Below, one piece after another: positions 63,924 through 64,000 of a stretch of 64,000 bases of DNA (positions are counted from its first letter, which is position 1; each line of letters begins with the position of its first letter). The translations under genes were made by a program, and so were the position numbers. The stretch is from Magnetococcales bacterium (lineage in GTDB: Bacteria > Pseudomonadota > Magnetococcia > Magnetococcales > UBA8363): NCBI GenBank assembly GCA_015228815.1, contig JADGCV010000008.1:56463-120462 (forward strand). Reading direction: 5' to 3'. Below the pieces are notes generated by a model that saw only the letters and a program-made list of their open reading frames with translations, searched no databases and was not told where the DNA came from.

Positions 63924-63947
63924 ATTATTGAAAGAAAAAAGGGGTCT
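63924..63947 (+). repeat. Repeat family copy 5 (single arm)
   Basis: ATTATTGAAAGAAAAAAGGG plus GTCT, identical to the first 24 bases of copy 1. No inverted partner is seen before the window edge. It lies upstream of the asnB start. Confidence 0.75.
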
Positions 63948-64000
63948 AATGGTATGGTCCGCCCCGTTCCCAACGGCCTCGAAATGGGCCAAGATGGAGT

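Overview
The window is GC-rich, dense bacterial DNA with proteobacterial gene content (rph, hemW, mutS, murJ, rpsT, secB, glnS, a norCBQD-type operon, several sigma54 activators and multiheme cytochromes). Rpn-type nucleases, FGE-sulfatase-fold proteins and a recurring T/A-rich palindrome are the main accessory features. I infer a gram-negative, respiratory, environmental proteobacterium. The mix resembles Magnetococcales-type genomes, but nothing here proves the lineage.

Layout. 1-2553: end of rph, hemW and an AEC transporter. 2902-7271: a giant membrane (pseudo)kinase/PEGA/FGE protein, then an antitoxin and a frameshifted PIN toxin. 7332-9231: arsenic operon arsR-arsC-acr3. 9427-12527: a small membrane protein gene translationally coupled to mutS. 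12652-16822: an accessory island with a metallophosphoesterase-FGE fusion, a stand-alone FGE-fold paralogue and an Rpn nuclease. The 3' ends of the two FGE-fold genes differ in the way expected of diversity-generating retroelement (DGR) variable regions. 17023-20742: a hybrid histidine kinase. 20934-28694: housekeeping genes (murJ, rpsT, a RhlB-like helicase, secB, glnS, yciB) interrupted by a MNT/HEPN pair whose HEPN gene is frameshifted. 28681-34544: a TPR protein, a coiled-coil protein, and two polysaccharide genes (initiating glycosyl-phosphate transferase and Wzz-like). 34664-37474: a second hybrid kinase.

37649-39603 is a two-gene ATPase/HNH module matching the Septu (PtuA/PtuB) anti-phage system. 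It follows four genes for secreted Pro/Met/Gln-rich or SPOR proteins (39626-42331). 42407-48266 pairs a response-regulator-type sigma54 activator with a divergent heptaheme cytochrome/cytochrome b/octaheme cytochrome operon that has a -24/-12 promoter. 49364-54878 is a nitric oxide reductase operon (norC-norB-norQ-membrane ferredoxin-norD). It is driven from a putative sigma54 promoter with two GT-N7-AC activator-like sites and faces a divergent PAS-type sigma54 activator. 56735-63839 holds an orphan IS1-type zinc-ribbon protein, a small secreted protein, a GAF-type sigma54 activator, a GT2 glycosyltransferase, a B12-binding radical SAM enzyme and an asparagine synthetase-type amidotransferase, probably for surface glycan.

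A palindromic repeat family (positions 196, 12528, 30220, 34559, 63924) lies between convergent genes in three of five cases and probably works as a bidirectional terminator. The most interesting feature is the pair of FGE-fold genes with DGR-like variable 3' ends at 14473-14589 and 15520-15636. No reverse transcriptase or template repeat is visible in the window, so any diversification would have to act in trans.
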